Positions 1 to 8,341 of a stretch of DNA of 64,000 bases are shown here, in pieces (position 1 is the first letter of the stretch; each line of letters begins with the position of its first letter). The stretch covers positions 40,624 to 104,623 of the forward strand of contig NZ_AKZI01000030.1 of the NCBI RefSeq assembly GCF_000293785.1, given 5' to 3'. The position numbers and the translations under genes are program-made. Under the pieces are notes generated by a model. That model was given only the letters and a program-made list of their open reading frames with translations. It ran no database searches and had not been told where the DNA came from. This DNA is from Rhodovulum sp. PH10. Lineage in GTDB: Bacteria > Pseudomonadota > Alphaproteobacteria > Rhizobiales > Xanthobacteraceae.

Positions 1-581
1 GCGGCGTGGGCGATCTCGGCCACCGCCGCGATGTCCACCACCTCGAGCGTCGGGTTCGACGGGCTCTCGAGATAAAAGACGCGCGTCTCCGGCCGCACCG
101 CGGCGCGCCACTGGTCGAGGTCGCGGCCGTCGACCAGCGTCGCCGTCACGCCGAAGCGCGAGAGAAGGTCCGAGATCACCCACGAGGCCGAGCCGTAGAG
201 CGCGCGCGCCGCGACGATGTGATCGCCCGCCTTCACCTGCCCGACGAGCGCTGCCGTCACCGCCGCCATGCCGCTCGCGGTGGCACGCGCCGCCTCGGCG
301 CCCTCGAGTGCCGCCATCCGCGCCTCGAACATCGCCACCGTCGGGTTGGAATGGCGCGAATAGACGAAGCCGCCGGTGCCGGCAAAACGCTCCTCGCACT
401 CCGCCGCCGAGCCGTAGGTGAAGCCCTGCGTCAGAAACAGCGCCTCGGCGGTCTCGCCGAACGGCGAGCGCAGCGTGCCGGCATGCACGAGTTTTGTCTC
501 GGCGTGCCAGCCGGCGGTTTCGGGCTGCGCAGCGGAACAGGGATCGGACGCGGATTTGGACACGTCGTCGGACACGGGCAT
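1..581 (-). CDS. metZ: O-succinylhomoserine sulfhydrylase, 5' part (runs off the left edge)
   Basis: This is a PLP-dependent Cys/Met-metabolism enzyme that makes homocysteine from O-succinylhomoserine and sulfide. About 193 N-terminal residues are present and the rest lies left of the window. Visible features are the N-terminal 'TKLVHAGTLRSPFGETAEA' block, 'TQGFTYGSA', 'YSRHSNPTV' and 'ATASGMAAV', which are typical of the MetZ/MetB fold. The lysine that binds PLP is not in the window. The start ATG at 581-579 follows a good AGGAGG (593-588). An SAM-II aptamer and an intrinsic terminator sit directly upstream on the same strand, which supports a methionine-pathway role and the sulfhydrylase assignment over cystathionine gamma-synthase. 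Confidence 0.9.
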   Translation of the reverse strand, partial: MPVSDDVSKSASDPCSAAQPETAGWHAETKLVHAGTLRSPFGETAEALFLTQGFTYGSAAECEERFAGTGGFVYSRHSNPTVAMFEARMAALEGAEAARATASGMAAVTAALVGQVKAGDHIVAARALYGSASWVISDLLSRFGVTATLVDGRDLDQWRAAVRPETRVFYLESPSNPTLEVVDIAAVAEIAHA

Positions 582-600
582 GGGGCGCCTCCTGGGCAAC

Positions 601-626
601 AAAAAACCCGGCCGAGTTCGGCCGGG
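601..626 (-). terminator. Intrinsic terminator serving as metZ riboswitch expression platform
   Basis: On the minus strand, CCCGGCCGA and TCGGCCGGG form a 9-bp hairpin (626-607) followed by six T (606-601), only 20 nt before the metZ start codon. The 5' arm CCCGGCC (626-620) is also an exact complement of GGCCGGG (643-637) in the aptamer's 3' strand. A competing antiterminator can therefore form when SAM is absent. Confidence 0.85.
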
Positions 627-635
627 CGCACGTGT

Positions 636-697
636 CCCCGGCCTTTTAGCATCCTTGTTTAACGTGGCGGCAAGCCGGCCGGCTCAAATGACCACGG
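636..697 (-). ncRNA. SAM-II riboswitch aptamer upstream of metZ
   Basis: Read on the minus strand, a GTGG...CCAC stem (695-691 with 667-664) closes a loop containing TCATTTGAGCCGGCC and CTTGCC. It is followed by GTTAAACAAGG, GCTAAAAGG and CCGG. This is the conserved layout of the SAM-II (metA/metZ) aptamer of alphaproteobacteria, including the pseudoknot in which the 3' GGCCGG (643-638) pairs with CCGGCC of the loop. SAM binding is expected to lower metZ expression. The assignment rests on the sequence signature recalled for the family; no covariance search was run. Confidence 0.9.
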
Positions 698-762
698 GAT
701 AACCGGCGCTGATAGCGACGCGACGGCTTCCCGTCAAGACGGGGCTCCGTTAAGAGACGGGC

Positions 763-1929
763 ATGTCCGCGTTGTCGGCGCCGCCGGACGACCCGTCCGC
801 GTGTGCGCGAGGAGGGTTCGTGCCGCTCGCCTTCGGCCCTGCAGACCGGGGCGTCTTGCCCGACCGCATGATCGCGTCGCTGATCTCGGCCGGCGGCATC
901 CGCACGGCCGGCCAAACCTTCGACGACGACCAGATCCAGCCGGCGAGCCTCGACCTGCGGCTCGGCGAGGTCGCCTACCGGGTGCGCGCGAGCTTTTTGC
1001 CCGGACCCGGAACCAGCGTCGCGCAGCGGATCGACACGATAAAGCTGCACGAGATCACGCTCGGCGACGGCGCGGTGCTGGAGACCGGCTGCGTCTATAT
1101 CGTGCCGCTTTTGGAAAGCCTCGCGCTGCCGGCCGATCTCGGCGCGGCGGCGAACCCCAAAAGCTCGACCGGCCGGCTCGACGTGTTTACCCGCGTGATC
1201 GCCGATGGCGCGCGCGCCTTCGACCGCATCGAGGCCGGCTATCACGGCCCGCTCTATCTCGAGATCAGCCCGCGCACCTTCCCGGTGCTGGTGCGGGAAG
1301 GCTCGCGACTGTCGCAGATGCGTTTTCACCGCGGGCGCGATTTGGTGACCGGCGACGACCTGATCGCGCTCCACCGGCGCGAGAGGCTGGTCGACGAGGC
1401 GGGCGCAGATCTCGCCGAGGGGGTGGCGGTGGCGGTCGACCTCGCCGGCTTCGGCCCCGACGGGCTGGTCGGCTTCCGCGCCAAGCACCACACCGGGCTG
1501 ATCGACGTCGACCGCCGCGGCGGCTACGAGGTGGGCGAGTTCTGGGAGCCGCTGAAGGCGAGCCGCCAGAAGGATCTGATCCTCGATCCGGACGCGTTCT
1601 ACATCCTCGCCTCCAAGCAGGCGGTGCAGGTGCCGCCCGACTACGCCGCCGAGATGGTGCCGTTCGATCCGCTGGTCGGCGAGTTCCGCGTGCATTACGC
1701 CGGCTTCTTCGATCCCGGTTTCGGCGTGGCGGAGGCCGGCGGCGGCGGCGCCCGCGCGGTGCTCGAGGTGCGCTCGCACGAGGTGCCGTTCATCCTGGAG
1801 CACGGGCAGACCGTCGGCCGGCTGGTCTACGAGCGCATGCTGGCCCAGCCCGACCAGCTCTACGGCGAGGGCATCGGCTCCAATTATCAGGCGCAGGGCC
1901 TGAAGCTCTCCAAGCATTTTCGGGTGTGA
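763..1929 (+). CDS. dcd: 2'-deoxycytidine 5'-triphosphate deaminase, long form
   Basis: 388 aa. It deaminates dCTP to dUTP in the cytosol, feeding dTMP synthesis. The N-terminal half has the Dcd signature 'QIQPASLDLRLG' and 'NPKSSTGRLDVFTRVI' (substrate and trimer contacts). The C-terminal half ('YILASKQAVQVPPDYAAEM', 'HYAGFFDPGFG') repeats the dUTPase-like fold. The length is therefore about twice that of the E. coli enzyme, the usual double-domain form annotated in Hyphomicrobiales. The first ATG at 763 was taken. The first 30 residues are weakly conserved, so a later start is possible. The gene stands alone, divergent from metZ and convergent with the histidine kinase. Confidence 0.88.
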   Translation: MSALSAPPDDPSACARGGFVPLAFGPADRGVLPDRMIASLISAGGIRTAGQTFDDDQIQPASLDLRLGEVAYRVRASFLPGPGTSVAQRIDTIKLHEITLGDGAVLETGCVYIVPLLESLALPADLGAAANPKSSTGRLDVFTRVIADGARAFDRIEAGYHGPLYLEISPRTFPVLVREGSRLSQMRFHRGRDLVTGDDLIALHRRERLVDEAGADLAEGVAVAVDLAGFGPDGLVGFRAKHHTGLIDVDRRGGYEVGEFWEPLKASRQKDLILDPDAFYILASKQAVQVPPDYAAEMVPFDPLVGEFRVHYAGFFDPGFGVAEAGGGGARAVLEVRSHEVPFILEHGQTVGRLVYERMLAQPDQLYGEGIGSNYQAQGLKLSKHFRV

Positions 1930-1996
1930 CGGCGCTGTCGTGCGCGGCGGCACGCGGGTGGCGGCCGCCTCGCTCCGCCCGAGTGGCGGGAAAGCG

Positions 1997-4900
1997 CTAC
2001 TCCGCCCCTTCCGACACGACCTGGTCGGTCGGGATGCGCAGGGTGGCGCAGGCGCCGTCGGGCGGGAACGCCAGCGACACCTCCGACTTCAGCCCCTCGG
2101 CGAGCATGCGCGAGATGATGGTGTGGCCGAAACCGTGGCGGGTCGGCGGCGTCACCGGCGGGCCGCCCTGCTCGCGCCAGGTGAACACCAGCGTGCCGTC
2201 CTCGATCCGCCAGACGATCGCGATGGTGCCGCCGGGCACCGACAGCGCGCCGTACTTGGAGGCGTTGGTGGCGAGCTCGTGCAGCACCAGCGACAGGTTC
2301 TGCACCGCCTCGAGCCGCAGCATCAGCGCCGGCCCGTCGATCGTCAGGCGTGAGCGGCCGGCGAACGGATAGAGCTGCGCCTCGACCACCTCGGCGAGCG
2401 GCGCGCCCTGCCAGTGCTGGCGCACCAGAAGGTCGTGGGCGAGCGCCAGCGCCTGGATGCGCGCCATGAAGCGCTGCTCGAAATCGGCCGTGTCCGTGCT
2501 CGCACGCAGCAGCTGACGGGCGAGCGCCTGGATCACCGCGAGCAAGTTCTTGGTGCGGTGCGACAGCTCGTGCATCAGCAGCTCGACGTGCTCCTCGCGC
2601 CGCTTGCGGGCGGTGATGTCGGTCGACACGCCGATCAGGCCGACCACCGTGCCGGCGGCGTCGCGGAACGGCGACTTGGTCGAGAGATAGACGCGCGGCT
2701 CGCCGCCGGGGGTGGTGAAGGTCTCCTCCAGCCGGTGCGTGCGGCCGCTTTCCATCACCGCGCGGTCGTTCGCCATCACCGCCTCGGCCTGGGCGCGGTC
2801 GTGATGGAAGTCGCGTTCGGTGTGGCCGATCACCGCCTCGGCGGGGCGGCCGATCACCGAGAGGCAGGAGGGGTTGGCCATCAGCATGCGGCCGGCGCGG
2901 TCCTTCACGTAGATCAGGTCGGGGGTGGTGGCGCTGACGGCATCGAGCAGCGCACTCGCGCGGGCGAGATCCTCCTCGGCGCGCTTGCGCACCGTCACGT
3001 CGATGCCGACGCCGACCATCCGCCGCGGCGGCGCGTCGAACAGCCGCGAGCGCCGCTCGACCCAACGCACCTCGCCGTCCGGCCGCACCACGCGGAACTG
3101 CAGCGGCGCCTCGCCGTCCTCGCCGCCCAGGCCGGCCCGGCGGGCGCCCATGATCTTCTCGCGGTCGTCCGGATGGACGCGTGCGAGAAAGGCGGTGAGC
3201 GTCGGGCGGGTGGTGTCGGGATCGTAGCCGAGCAGGCGGAAGAACTGGCGCGACCAGCGCACCTCGTCGGTGTCGATCAGCCACTCCCACGAGGCGATGT
3301 CGCCGGCCGCCTGCGACAGCTCGAGGAAGGCCGCATTGGTGCGCAGCGTCTCCTCGATGCGCTTGCGCTCGCCGACGTCGCGATGCACGGCCGACAGGCC
3401 GATGATGCGGCCGTCGGGCGTCCGCATCGGCGCGCCCGAGATGCCGACCTCGACCGGCGCGCCGTCCTTGCGGACGCGCACCGCCTCGAAATACACGGTC
3501 TCGCCGGCGACCAGCACGCGGGCGGAGTTGTCGAACACCTCGCGGTCGCGGCCCTCCGGCGCGATGATCGACAGGGGCCGGCCGATCGCCTCCTCGGCGG
3601 TCCAGCCGTAGAGGCGGGTCGCGCCCTCGTTCCAGGAGAGGATTTTGCGGTCCGGCCCGATCGAGAAGATGGCGTCGCTCGAGCCGGCGACCACGGCGGC
3701 GAGATGGGCGTCGGTCGCCTCGGCCTGCCGGCGGGCGGTGATGTCCTGATGGATCAGCACGGCACGCGCCGCCCGCCCGTCGCTCCCGGCCGCGGTTTGC
3801 GAGGCGGTCTCGGACGTGGTTTCCCACGTGGTTTCCCACGTGGTTTCCCACGTGGTCTCGATCCAGCGCACGGTGCCGTCGGGATCGACCACGCGATAGT
3901 CGATGCGGTCGGTGCCGGCCGTGGTCAGCACCTGCGGCAGCACGGCGTCGACGGTGTCGCGGTCGTCCGGGTGGATCACCGCCAGATGCGCCGCGCGCGC
4001 CTCGGAGAAGGTGGTCCAGTGCGGCGCGAAGCCCATCACGTCGGAAAAATTGTCGGACGGCACCATCGTGCGGCTCGCCAGATCGACGTCGACGAAGGCG
4101 AAGCGACCGATCCGGCTCGCGAGCTTCAGCCGCTCGGCGCCGGCCCGCACCGCGGCCTGGGCGGCGTCGCGCTGGCGCAGGATGTCGCTCGCCCCGGCGA
4201 AGGCGCGCCAGACGTCGGCGAGCTCGCGGATCTGGCGGCCGGCCGGCGGCAGCGGGCGGCCGTGCGCGAGTGCCATCGCCGCGCCCTGCAGGGCGCGCAC
4301 CGGCTCGGCGATGCGGTGGGCGAGAAACAGGGCGAGCCCGATCGCCACGCCCGCGAACGCGGTGCCGAGCGCGAGCAGCGCGAGCCCGCGCCGCAGCGGA
4401 CTGCTCAGAATGTCCTGCGGGATGCCGATCACCGCGGTCCAGCCGGTGGCCGGCGAGCGGCGGAAGGCGTTGCGCTGGGCGACGCCCTCGTAGGTCACGT
4501 TGTCGAAGTGGCCGGTCTGCTGGCCGCCGACGGCGGCGGCGATCAGCTCCGGCCGGGCCGGCAGGCCGACGAAGTGCTCGGGCTGGTGCGAGCGGGCGAC
4601 GAAAGAGCCGCGCCGGTCGACCACCGCGGCGATCCAGCCGTCGGGCAGCCCCGCCTGGCGCAGCACGTCGCCGAGCTCGGACGGGCGCACCGCGGCGGAG
4701 AGCGCGGCGACCGGCCGCCCGTCCTCCATCACCGGCACCGCGACGAGGGTGATCGGCCGCCCGGTCACGCCGCCGACCAGCACGTCGGTGACCACCGGCT
4801 CGCCACGCTCGAACACCGGCGCGAGCGGCGCGAGGTCGGTGCGTCGGGTCGCCACGCTCGCGTCGGTGGGAAGCGTCGAGACGAGATGGCGTCCCTCGCG

Positions 4901-5365
4901 GTCGAGCAGCACGATCCGGTGGCCGAGGCTCGCGGCGGCCGCGTGCGCCGCCCGGTCGAACGCCACACGCTGGTCGTCGTCGGCGAACGGCAGCATCGCC
5001 AGCGTGCGAAGGGTCGACTCGACGGCGAAGATGCGGGCGTCGATCAGGCGGACGGTGACGGCGGCGACGTCCTCGGCGCGCTGCTCGAGCGCGAGCCGCT
5101 GGTCGGCGGCCGAGCGGAAAATGCTGAAGCCGGCGAACACCAGCACCGGCAGGAGCGTCGCGATGACGAGAACCAGCAGCCGCGAGCGGATGGAGCGCTC
5201 GCGCGGCCCGAGCCAGCCTTGCCCGCGCCCTTGCGGCTCGTCCCCCAAACGCCGTCCCCCAGCTCCCTCGGTCCGGCCTCCGGGCAGCGTCGGCGCCGCC
5301 GGGCGGACTCGTGAGTTCCCATGGTAATGTATGGCCGTCTTACATTGGGCGCAACGTCGCACCAT
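1997..5365 (-). CDS. Membrane-bound multi-PAS sensor histidine kinase, HWE family
   Basis: Up to 1122 aa. Order of parts: TM1 (about residues 62-83), a long extracytoplasmic Cache-like sensor (about 85-325), TM2 (about 327-349), a short HAMP-like linker, four PAS domains (about 410-545, 552-675, 680-800, 805-930), then an HWE/HisKA_2 kinase core. The core shows 'HELSHRTKNLL' (phospho-acceptor His), the N-box 'LHELATNASKYGAL' and the family-defining 'WREQGGP'. PAS1 carries an in-frame tandem ETTW repeat (residues about 503-517). No response regulator lies next to it, so it is an orphan in this window. The N-terminal 50 residues are low-complexity and the AAGGG is too close to the ATG, so the true start may lie downstream. 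The ligand is unknown. Confidence 0.85.
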   Translation of the reverse strand: MVRRCAQCKTAIHYHGNSRVRPAAPTLPGGRTEGAGGRRLGDEPQGRGQGWLGPRERSIRSRLLVLVIATLLPVLVFAGFSIFRSAADQRLALEQRAEDVAAVTVRLIDARIFAVESTLRTLAMLPFADDDQRVAFDRAAHAAAASLGHRIVLLDREGRHLVSTLPTDASVATRRTDLAPLAPVFERGEPVVTDVLVGGVTGRPITLVAVPVMEDGRPVAALSAAVRPSELGDVLRQAGLPDGWIAAVVDRRGSFVARSHQPEHFVGLPARPELIAAAVGGQQTGHFDNVTYEGVAQRNAFRRSPATGWTAVIGIPQDILSSPLRRGLALLALGTAFAGVAIGLALFLAHRIAEPVRALQGAAMALAHGRPLPPAGRQIRELADVWRAFAGASDILRQRDAAQAAVRAGAERLKLASRIGRFAFVDVDLASRTMVPSDNFSDVMGFAPHWTTFSEARAAHLAVIHPDDRDTVDAVLPQVLTTAGTDRIDYRVVDPDGTVRWIETTWETTWETTWETTSETASQTAAGSDGRAARAVLIHQDITARRQAEATDAHLAAVVAGSSDAIFSIGPDRKILSWNEGATRLYGWTAEEAIGRPLSIIAPEGRDREVFDNSARVLVAGETVYFEAVRVRKDGAPVEVGISGAPMRTPDGRIIGLSAVHRDVGERKRIEETLRTNAAFLELSQAAGDIASWEWLIDTDEVRWSRQFFRLLGYDPDTTRPTLTAFLARVHPDDREKIMGARRAGLGGEDGEAPLQFRVVRPDGEVRWVERRSRLFDAPPRRMVGVGIDVTVRKRAEEDLARASALLDAVSATTPDLIYVKDRAGRMLMANPSCLSVIGRPAEAVIGHTERDFHHDRAQAEAVMANDRAVMESGRTHRLEETFTTPGGEPRVYLSTKSPFRDAAGTVVGLIGVSTDITARKRREEHVELLMHELSHRTKNLLAVIQALARQLLRASTDTADFEQRFMARIQALALAHDLLVRQHWQGAPLAEVVEAQLYPFAGRSRLTIDGPALMLRLEAVQNLSLVLHELATNASKYGALSVPGGTIAIVWRIEDGTLVFTWREQGGPPVTPPTRHGFGHTIISRMLAEGLKSEVSLAFPPDGACATLRIPTDQVVSEGAE
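3814..3857. repeat. 12-bp tandem repeat inside the histidine kinase gene
   Basis: ACGTGGTTTCCC occurs three times head to tail (3814-3849), followed by a partial fourth unit. On the coding strand it reads as ETTW repeats inside the first PAS domain. The unit length is a multiple of three, so the frame is kept. Confidence 0.95.
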
Positions 5366-5465
5366 CCCTTACACCGTGGCGTACCGCGGCACGGGGCGGC
5401 TGCCCCCGATTTCGCCGCCGGGCCTCTTGCCCGGACCGGGCCGGCGCGGGTAATGTCTGCGCCGC

Positions 5466-5540
5466 GCGGGCGTAGTTCAGTGGTAGAACGACAGCTTCCC
5501 AAGCTGTATGTCGTGGGTTCGATTCCCATCGCCCGCTCCA
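5466..5540 (+). tRNA. tRNA-Gly (anticodon CCC)
   Basis: 75 nt including the encoded CCA. The acceptor stem GCGGGCG (5466-5472) pairs with CGCCCGC (5530-5536). The D arm is GTTC-AGTGGTA-GAAC. The anticodon arm is ACAGC-TTCCCAA-GCTGT with CCC at positions 34-36. The T arm is GTGGG-TTCGATT-CCCAT. The CCC anticodon reads GGG codons. No integrase gene or partial tRNA copy is seen beside it. Confidence 0.97.
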
Positions 5541-5691
5541 AACGGCGCCTCCCGCGCGCTCCGGGAAGCCGCGTCCGAGCCCGTTTCGAGCACCGAGCTC
5601 CGAGAACCGGGCGCCGAGAACCGGTGTCGAGCACCGGGCTCAGAAACGAGCGATCTCCGAAAAGCCATCCCGAGCCACGAGAAGAGCCCGC

Positions 5692-6219
5692 ATGATCGTC
5701 GTCGTGATGGGCGTCTCCGGCAGCGGCAAGACCACCGTCGGCCGGCTGCTCGCCGCCCGGCTCGGCTGCGGCTTCTCCGACGCCGACGATTTTCACCCGG
5801 CCGCCAATATCGAGAAGATGCGCGCCGGCATCCCCCTGACCGACGCCGACCGCCGTCCGTGGCTCGATGCGATACACGCGGCGATGGTCGGGTTCGAAGC
5901 GGCCGGCGAGGACCGGGTGATCGCCTGCTCGGCGCTCGCGGCGTCGTATCGCGAGCGGCTGGCGCCGCGCGGCGAGGCGGTGTTCGTCCTGCTGACCGGC
6001 TCCGCCGCGCTGCTGGCGACGCGGCTCGCCGGACGGGTCGGTCACTTCTTCGCGCCGAGCCTGCTCGCCAGCCAGCTGGCGACGCTCGAGGTGCCTGACG
6101 ACGCGATCGTGATCGACGTCGCCCCGCCGCCCGACGTGATCGTCGACGAGATTTTTCGGCGGCTCGCCCTCTGCCGTCTCCACCCGTCTCGCAGTGCAGC
6201 AGAAGACGACGACCGGTGA
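5692..6219 (+). CDS. gntK: Gluconokinase
   Basis: 175 aa, the normal size for the family. A small P-loop kinase that phosphorylates D-gluconate to 6-phosphogluconate, feeding the Entner-Doudoroff or pentose-phosphate route. Walker A is 'GVSGSGKTT' (residues 7-15), followed by the gluconokinase signature 'DADDFHPAANIEKM' and 'GIPLTDADRRPWL'. 'ACSALAASYRERL' and 'GHFFAPSLLASQLATLE' are also family blocks. The gene stands alone between the tRNA and the small oxidase subunit. No gluconate transporter or regulator is adjacent. Confidence 0.93.
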   Translation: MIVVVMGVSGSGKTTVGRLLAARLGCGFSDADDFHPAANIEKMRAGIPLTDADRRPWLDAIHAAMVGFEAAGEDRVIACSALAASYRERLAPRGEAVFVLLTGSAALLATRLAGRVGHFFAPSLLASQLATLEVPDDAIVIDVAPPPDVIVDEIFRRLALCRLHPSRSAAEDDDR

Positions 6220-6433
6220 GCGAGACGCGAGCGGCGATCGCGGTTTCGCGCGTTCGTTCGATCTCCGTTCCGGCTGCGTGATTTTGTCGCCAGGCGCACG
6301 GATCGGATGCTTGACCCGAACGCATGGCAGGCCGTCAGAGAGACGTCTGGAGATCCGATAAACCGCACTCCATTGCCCGATCGGCCCAATTGCGGTAAGT
6401 CGCGCGAGGATACTCGAAAAGCCGGAGGACGCG

Positions 6434-6586
6434 ATGGCCGAACACGCCACCGTGGTGGTCGAGACCGCATCGGGCAACGACGTGGCGCAGCACGAGGCGA
6501 CCTATCGCCGCTTCGTTCGGCTCGTCAAATGGGCCACCCTGTCGGTCGCCCTGGTGCTCGCTCTGATGGCTCTGTTCCTGGTCTGA
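6434..6586 (+). CDS. aa3-type cytochrome c oxidase subunit IV (small membrane protein)
   Basis: 50 aa, below most gene-finder cut-offs. A short soluble N-terminus is followed by 'HEATYRRFVRLVKWA' and one transmembrane helix (about residues 30-49). This is the signature of the bacterial aa3-oxidase subunit IV family (COX4_pro_2 type), a single-helix accessory subunit of the inner-membrane oxidase. It precedes pntAA by 70 bp; I recall that arrangement as common in Hyphomicrobiales. The catalytic oxidase subunits are not in this window. ATG at 6434 was chosen because the whole family motif follows it. Confidence 0.82.
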   Translation: MAEHATVVVETASGNDVAQHEATYRRFVRLVKWATLSVALVLALMALFLV

Positions 6587-6656
6587 GAACGCCGCGGACG
6601 GCACCGTCGGCAACGGTCCGCCGCGTCCGTCCGGTCACGCCTGTGCAGGAGACACC

Positions 6657-7790
6657 ATGAAGATCGCGATTTGTGCCGAGGCCGACGCTGCCGAACCGCG
6701 GGTCGCCGGAACGCCGGAGACCGTGAAGAAGATGAAGGCGCTCGGCGCCGACGTCGCGGTCGAGCCGGGAGCGGGCGTGAAGTCGGGCATCCTCGACGCC
6801 GACTACGAGGCCGCCGGCGCCACCGTCACCCGTGACGCCGCGCGCGACGCCGACGTCGTGCTGAAGGTCCGCCGCCCCAACGAGATGGAGCTGACCTCCT
6901 ACAAGAAGGGCGCGATCGTCATCGCCATCATGGACCCGTACGGCCACCAGGCCGCGCTCGAGGCGATGGCCAAGGCCGGCGTCACCGCCTTCGCGATGGA
7001 GCTGATGCCGCGCATCACCCGCGCCCAGTCGATGGACGTGCTGTCGAGCCAGGCGAACCTCGCCGGCTACCGCGCGGTGATCGACGGCGCCGCCGAGTAC
7101 GGCCGCGCGCTGCCGATGATGATGACCGCCGCCGGCACGGTGCCGGCCGCCAAGGTGTTCGTGATGGGCGCCGGCGTCGCCGGCCTGCAGGCGATCGCCA
7201 CCGCCCGCCGGCTGGGCGCCATCGTCACCGCCACCGACGTCCGCCCGGCCGCCAAGGAGCAGGTGGAATCGCTCGGTGCGAAGTTCATCGCGGTGATGGA
7301 CGACGAGTTCAAGCAGGCCGAGACCGCCGGCGGCTACGCCAAGGAGATGTCCAAGGAGTATCAGGCGAAGCAGGCGGCCCTGGTCGCCGATCACGTCAAG
7401 AAGCAGGACATCGTGGTCACCACCGCGCTGATCCCCGGCCGCCCGGCGCCGAAGCTGATCTCGGCCGAGATGGTCGCCTCGATGAAGCCCGGCTCGGTGC
7501 TGGTCGATCTGGCGGTCGAGCGCGGCGGCAATGTCGAAGGCGCGGTGCCCGGCGAGGTCGCCGAGGTGAACGGCGTCAAGATCGTCGGCCATCTCAACGT
7601 GGCGGGCCGGCTCGCCGCCTCGGCCTCCGGCCTCTATGCCAAGAACCTCACCACGTTCCTCGAGATCCTGGTCGACAAGAAGACCAAGGAGCTCGCGCTC
7701 AACTGGGACGACGACATCCTGAAGGCGACGGCGCTCACCCGCGACGGCGCGGTGGTCCACCCGAACTTCGCACCGAAGACGGCGGCCTGA
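6657..7790 (+). CDS. pntA: NAD(P) transhydrogenase, alpha-1 subunit (NAD(H)-binding)
   Basis: 377 aa. Cytosolic domain I of the proton-translocating transhydrogenase, which binds NAD(H) and passes hydride to the NADP domain of PntB. Visible features are the opening '[20 protein letters not shown]', the central '[20 protein letters not shown]' (mobile-loop and RQD-region equivalent), and the Rossmann block '[22 protein letters not shown]'. It lacks the C-terminal membrane helices of E. coli PntA, because this organism uses the split three-gene form. The operon is small oxidase subunit - pntAA - pntAB - pntB. Confidence 0.96.
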   Translation: MKIAICAEADAAEPRVAGTPETVKKMKALGADVAVEPGAGVKSGILDADYEAAGATVTRDAARDADVVLKVRRPNEMELTSYKKGAIVIAIMDPYGHQAALEAMAKAGVTAFAMELMPRITRAQSMDVLSSQANLAGYRAVIDGAAEYGRALPMMMTAAGTVPAAKVFVMGAGVAGLQAIATARRLGAIVTATDVRPAAKEQVESLGAKFIAVMDDEFKQAETAGGYAKEMSKEYQAKQAALVADHVKKQDIVVTTALIPGRPAPKLISAEMVASMKPGSVLVDLAVERGGNVEGAVPGEVAEVNGVKIVGHLNVAGRLAASASGLYAKNLTTFLEILVDKKTKELALNWDDDILKATALTRDGAVVHPNFAPKTAA

Positions 7791-7866
7791 GGCCGCCGGC
7801 GGTGTCAACCGAACCGCGCCTCTGCCGCCCGGGAGAGGCGACTGCTCGTTTCTGGGAGAGCTTGTG

Positions 7867-8187
7867 ATGGAGCATATGGCCGGGGCGATCGACCCCTTCA
7901 TCTTTCGGCTGTCGATCTTCGTGCTGGCGGTGTTCGTCGGCTACTACGTGGTGTGGTCGGTGACGCCGGCGCTGCACACGCCGCTGATGTCGGTGACCAA
8001 CGCGATCTCGTCGGTGATCGTGGTGGGCGCCCTGCTCGCGGTCGGCGTCGACACGGTCGGCGACGGCAGCCCGATCTTCGCGCGCCTGCTCGGCTTCATT
8101 GCGCTGATCTTCGCCTCGGTGAACATCTTCGGCGGCTTCCTGGTCACCCAGCGCATGCTGGCGATGTACACCAAGAAGAAGAAGTGA
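7867..8187 (+). CDS. pntAB: NAD(P) transhydrogenase, alpha-2 subunit (membrane)
   Basis: 106 aa with about three or four hydrophobic helices and a basic tail ending in lysines. It corresponds to the membrane part of E. coli PntA (domain II, first half) and builds the proton channel together with PntB. '[20 protein letters not shown]' and '[13 protein letters not shown]' are typical. A GTG immediately before the ATG could also start translation; the ATG at 7867 was preferred. It lies 76 bp after pntAA and 154 bp before pntB. Confidence 0.93.
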   Translation: MEHMAGAIDPFIFRLSIFVLAVFVGYYVVWSVTPALHTPLMSVTNAISSVIVVGALLAVGVDTVGDGSPIFARLLGFIALIFASVNIFGGFLVTQRMLAMYTKKKK

Positions 8188-8341
8188 GCGCGGCGACTGC
8201 CGCCCTGCAGGTTCAGCCGACGGATCCGGGCGAGGGGGGCCGGATTCGCCGCATCGAGCTTCCGTGCACTCCCCTCATTCCGGCCGATCCGCCGCGTGCG
8301 GCGACGGCGGAGACGCTGCGGCTCAATGAGGACGATGTGAC

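Noticed and set aside
3814..3857. Short tandem repeats as CRISPR arrays
   Set aside because: Units of 12 or 15 bp abut directly with no spacers.
5466..5540. tRNA-Gly as an integration site for a genomic island
   Set aside because: No integrase, no partial tRNA copy and no change in gene content nearby; flanking genes are core metabolism.
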